Below, one piece after another: positions 61,559-64,000 of a stretch of DNA of 64,000 nucleotides. The stretch's first letter is position 1. Each line of letters opens with the position of its first letter. Source of the stretch: DASQEH01 sp038239485. Its GTDB lineage: Bacteria > Actinomycetota > Actinomycetes > Propionibacteriales > Nocardioidaceae. The translations under genes were made by a program, and so were the position numbers. The notes under the pieces are model-generated. The model ran no database searches. It was given only the letters and a program-made list of their open reading frames with translations, and was not told the origin of the DNA. The stretch spans positions 1 through 64,000 of the forward strand of contig JBBSET010000014.1 in assembly GCA_038239485.1 (NCBI GenBank), given 5' to 3'.

Positions 61559-62791
61559 TCACCGCAGCCGCATCCTCGGCTCCCCATGCCGGAGGCCGCC
61601 ATGGGCGATGACGCAGGTGCCACCCCGCGGGACCCCCCGGTGATAGACGTGACGCAGGCAGTTGCGCAATGCGAGCTGGGCCCAGTAGTCCGGATGCAGC
61701 GACTCCTGCACCTGATACGGGGAACCCACCGCCGACAGGGTGTGGATCTGGTTGACCCACTCCGTCTTGTTGACAGCGCCGCGCTGCATCCAGGACGTCA
61801 GGCCCTCCTCTTCGTACAGACCCACGCCCGACTCGCAAAGCCGGTGGCCGTTGAAGGCATGGGCGACATTGAGCACCTTGACCCCGGCCACACCACTGCG
61901 CCTAACCGCTGCCCTGACCGTGGCATTGATCGTCGGCAGGGCAGTGGTGTTGGCCCAGGTCGCGTCCGCGTTCCAGAACCCGCAGCCGCCGACGGTCTGC
62001 CTGGTGAAGCCGGCCTGCGAATAGCGGAACCTTCCGCCGCGCGGGATCGGCGATGGATAGGTCTGGACGACCAAGGTCCAGGACCGATCGGCGTGGCCCG
62101 CGCGACGCATCGCAGCGCGGACCCGATCCAGCGCACGTGAGACGCGTCTCGTCACGGTGGCGACACGGCTGCCGCTGAGGTCGGCGACCACCGATGCGTC
62201 GTCGTAGCAGAAGTCCTTGTCCCAGCTTGGTGAGGTGAGGAAGTCCGTCACGCATTGTGTGATGATCGATGCGAAGTCGAAGTCGTTGCCGCCGATGGAG
62301 ACCACGACCATTGCCACCCGGTGCCTGGACGCGAACCGCTGCAGCGCGAGTGCCTGACCGACGTGCCCGGCTCCGTCGTCGAAGAAGTCCAGACCAGGCT
62401 TGAAGTCGCCGTTCCCGTTCGTGGACGTCTGGGTCTGCGCCCCCGAACAGGCGAGATCGAGGCCACCGACGCCGTGGCCGATGTAGGCCTCGGCGCTGCG
62501 GCTTCGGTGGCACTGCGGGATGCGCTCCGCCGTGTGCGTCCGGTTGTCGTCGTAGGCCTTCGGGCCCAGCGCGTCGGAGTACGACGGCGACACGTCTGAC
62601 GAGCCGGCCCATCGGCCGGCTTCGCCGGAGATATAGGAGTCGCCGAGAGTGACGACATACGGGACGTGGGCCGCCTTCTGGGCCGACGGCGGGGCAGCCG
62701 AGGCGGCCGGGTCGGACGCCGCCGACACGAGAAGAACGGTGAGCGCGGCGAGGGTTGACGATGCGGCGACGAGCCGGCGGGACAGGCGCAC
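61559..62791 (-). CDS. secreted SGNH/GDSL hydrolase
   Basis: A 410-residue protein from GTG 62791. Signal peptide about 1-32 (LVAASSTLAALTVLLVSA, then DPAASAA). SGNH blocks: VTLGDSYISGEAGRW (block I Ser), VSIGGNDFDF (block III Asn) and ESLHPDYWAQLAL (block V, Asp/His). Six or more cysteines suggest disulfides, as in Streptomyces-type secreted lipases/esterases with an extended lid. Probable extracellular esterase or lipase. Confidence 0.93.
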   Translation of the reverse strand: MRLSRRLVAASSTLAALTVLLVSAASDPAASAAPPSAQKAAHVPYVVTLGDSYISGEAGRWAGSSDVSPSYSDALGPKAYDDNRTHTAERIPQCHRSRSAEAYIGHGVGGLDLACSGAQTQTSTNGNGDFKPGLDFFDDGAGHVGQALALQRFASRHRVAMVVVSIGGNDFDFASIITQCVTDFLTSPSWDKDFCYDDASVVADLSGSRVATVTRRVSRALDRVRAAMRRAGHADRSWTLVVQTYPSPIPRGGRFRYSQAGFTRQTVGGCGFWNADATWANTTALPTINATVRAAVRRSGVAGVKVLNVAHAFNGHRLCESGVGLYEEEGLTSWMQRGAVNKTEWVNQIHTLSAVGSPYQVQESLHPDYWAQLALRNCLRHVYHRGVPRGGTCVIAHGGLRHGEPRMRLR

Positions 62792-62893
62792 AAGTGGCTC
62801 CTCTCGTGGTGTGAGGCCTACTCCGTCACCCTCCTCCTGACCACGTGGGGGAGCAAGGGTGCGACGCAGAGGTGTGGACGGCCGGAACGCCGC

Positions 62894-63619
62894 TCAGGAG
62901 ATGTGGACATCGCCGAAGAGCCAGACCAGGATCTCGGCCTCGGACCGTGCGGTCACCGTGACGTCGGGCGCCGACCGCAGCCGGGCGCTGTCTCCCGCTT
63001 CGAGCCACTCACCCGTCTCGAGCTGGACCTCCCCGCGGACGAGGAACAGATGGACCAGTTCTGCGCCGGGAAGTCTCCTCACGTCTGCGGGCTCGAGCCG
63101 GCTGGCGAGCAGCCTGGCGCCCGTGCGACCCAGGGGCACGGCTGCCCCATCGTGCCGAGCACCGGGGCCGCTTGCCACCACGGCATGGTCCGCTTCGACC
63201 GCGGCCAGGTCGACGGGCCGTTGCTCGTAGCTCGGCGTCGCCCCCGTCTCGTCAGGGGTGATCCACATCTGGATCAGCCTGGTTGCGGAGGCGGCTGTCT
63301 CGGAGTGGTCGACCCCTGCTCCAGCGCTGAGCCGCTGGACCGTACCGGGCTCCGTGACATGCCGCCCGCCCGTCGAGTCCTCGTGCACCAGCGCCCCCGA
63401 CACGACCCAGGTCACGATCTCCAGGTCGTGGTGGTGGTGGGCTCCGAACCCGCTGCCCGTCGCCAGTGTCTCGTCGTTGACGGCGAGCAACGGCCCGAAG
63501 GAGATGTTGTCGGCGTCGTAGTGGCGCCCGAACGAGAAGCAGTGCCGACTCGTGACACCGACGCCGATGGTTCGCGGCCTGTCGGCAGCGCGGTGTACAT
63601 CTGGCTTGGCCGGCGCCAT
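62894..63619 (-). CDS. pirin-family bicupin protein
   Basis: A 241-residue protein with two cupin domains. The N-terminal one has the metal site FGAHHHHDLEIVTWVVSGAL and HSE further on; the C-terminal one (RGEVQLETGEWLEAGDSARL) is degenerate, as in many pirins. Some pirins act as quercetin 2,3-dioxygenases, others as redox-sensitive regulators; which applies is unknown. Confidence 0.93.
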   Translation of the reverse strand: MAPAKPDVHRAADRPRTIGVGVTSRHCFSFGRHYDADNISFGPLLAVNDETLATGSGFGAHHHHDLEIVTWVVSGALVHEDSTGGRHVTEPGTVQRLSAGAGVDHSETAASATRLIQMWITPDETGATPSYEQRPVDLAAVEADHAVVASGPGARHDGAAVPLGRTGARLLASRLEPADVRRLPGAELVHLFLVRGEVQLETGEWLEAGDSARLRSAPDVTVTARSEAEILVWLFGDVHIS

Positions 63620-63654
63620 GCCCCTCCCGTCTGCCTGCTATCTGGTGTGCTCGT

Positions 63655-63684
63655 TTGGAGACGGCGAAGCCGAACCTCTATGCT
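63655..63684 (+). promoter_or_regulatory. sigma-70-type promoter for the tRNA genes
   Basis: TTGGAG at 63655-63660 and TATGCT at 63679-63684, spaced by 18 bases, ending 41 bases before tRNA-Glu. Good match to the housekeeping consensus for stable RNA. Confidence 0.6.
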
Positions 63685-63725
63685 GGGGCGGTCCCCGACG
63701 GTATTCACATGATGCCCGGGCTTAG

Positions 63726-63798
63726 GCCCCCATCGTCTAGTGGCCTAGGACGTCGCCCTTTCACGGCGGTAGCACGGGTTCGAATCCCGTTGGGGGTG
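63726..63798 (+). tRNA. tRNA-Glu (anticodon TTC)
   Basis: A full cloverleaf: acceptor GCCCCCA paired with TGGGGGT, anticodon stem TCGCC/GGCGG around CTTTCAC (anticodon TTC at 63760-63762), T-arm with GGTTCGAAT. CCA is not encoded. It reads GAA/GAG codons. Confidence 0.95.
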
Positions 63799-63851
63799 CT
63801 TTGTGCGGTAATGTTTATGTTCGGCAAAGACAGACCGTACGCATATGTCGA

Positions 63852-63925
63852 GGCCCCGTAGCGCAGTTGGTTAGCGCGTCGCCCTGTCACGGCGAAGGCC
63901 GCGGGTTCGAGTCCCGTCGGGGTCG
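63852..63925 (+). tRNA. tRNA-Asp (anticodon GTC)
   Basis: Acceptor GGCCCCG paired with CGGGGTC, anticodon stem TCGCC/GGCGA around CTGTCAC (anticodon GTC at 63886-63888), T-arm with GGTTCGAGT. CCA not encoded. It follows tRNA-Glu by 53 bases and is probably co-transcribed. Confidence 0.95.
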
Positions 63926-63933
63926 CAGAGCGA

Positions 63934-63959
63934 AGCCCCCACCGTCCGCGGTGGGGGCT
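63934..63959 (+). terminator. strong terminator hairpin after the tRNA pair
   Basis: AGCCCCCACCG and CGGTGGGGGCT form an 11-bp perfect stem with a four-base loop (TCCG) eight bases after tRNA-Asp. The typical T-run is missing. Nothing else is seen to the window end. Confidence 0.8.
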
Positions 63960-64000
63960 CACGCATTTCGAAGAGCTACAAGGGTCCAGCGCCCACCGGC

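Noticed and set aside
1..64000. CRISPR array, prophage, toxin-antitoxin or known anti-phage system
   Set aside because: No regularly spaced repeats, phage structural genes, or recognisable defence or toxin-antitoxin proteins were seen.

Overview
The window is about 64 kb of high-GC (roughly two-thirds G+C) actinobacterial chromosome. The sequence cannot fix the genus. A Nocardioidaceae/Propionibacteriales-like organism fits best, because of a mycothiol-type maleylpyruvate isomerase, polyphosphate glucokinase, an EtfD-like membrane Fe-S reductase, a class F sortase, a GlxR/CRP-type box, PHO-box-like repeats before pstS, many GTG/TTG starts and several apparently leaderless genes. No phage, CRISPR array, rRNA operon or intact insertion sequence was seen.

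Layout. 1-3.7 kb: 3' part missing from an S9 peptidase, a DUF480-methyltransferase fusion, a small membrane protein and a secreted SGNH hydrolase. 3.7-8.1 kb: an accessory-looking, lower-GC stretch with divergent secreted PQQ-repeat and PKD proteins, flanked by a clear IS1380-type transposase remnant and a doubtful TnpB zinc-ribbon remnant. 8.1-13.9 kb: a probable catabolic island. An amidohydrolase and IclR regulator diverge from a four-gene operon of class III CoA-transferase, citryl-CoA-lyase-like enzyme, and LigB- and LigA-type ring-opening dioxygenase subunits. 14-32.7 kb: housekeeping and accessory genes (PPK2, MDMPI, alpha/beta hydrolase, a broken YcaQ-like gene, DUF427, two FUSC-type transporters, pgi, a PadR regulator, an EEP-fold hydrolase, GNAT, the Fe-S reductase, a methyltransferase).

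32.7-46.5 kb: a decayed TetR gene, two aldo/keto reductases, a DMT transporter, DUF899, VOC proteins, idi, AraC, a Gfo/Idh/MocA oxidoreductase, a fatty acid desaturase, a frameshifted DinB gene, mgsA, a beta-hydroxyacid dehydrogenase, an EAL protein, a 47-residue membrane protein and ppgK. 46.5-55.2 kb: a serine-repeat membrane protein with a GH13 alpha-glucosidase, an agmatinase-like ureohydrolase, a DUF4397-sortase F pair with a CRP-like palindrome, a membrane-anchored protein, a PPOX protein and an M3 peptidase. 55.2-59.5 kb: the complete pstSCAB phosphate uptake operon behind PHO-like repeats. 59.5-64 kb: a PhoD-like phosphatase, a zincin, a secreted SGNH hydrolase, a pirin, tRNA-Glu and tRNA-Asp, and a strong hairpin.

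Themes. Phosphate and polyphosphate handling recurs (PPK2, PpgK, PstSCAB, PhoD-like), as does glucose/glucan use (alpha-glucosidase, PpgK, Pgi, methylglyoxal synthase). The most novel-looking unit is the amidohydrolase/IclR/CoA-transferase/lyase/LigAB island. Three genes carry single-base frameshifts, and the first 90 bases are almost pure G+C, so some of these breaks may be assembly errors.
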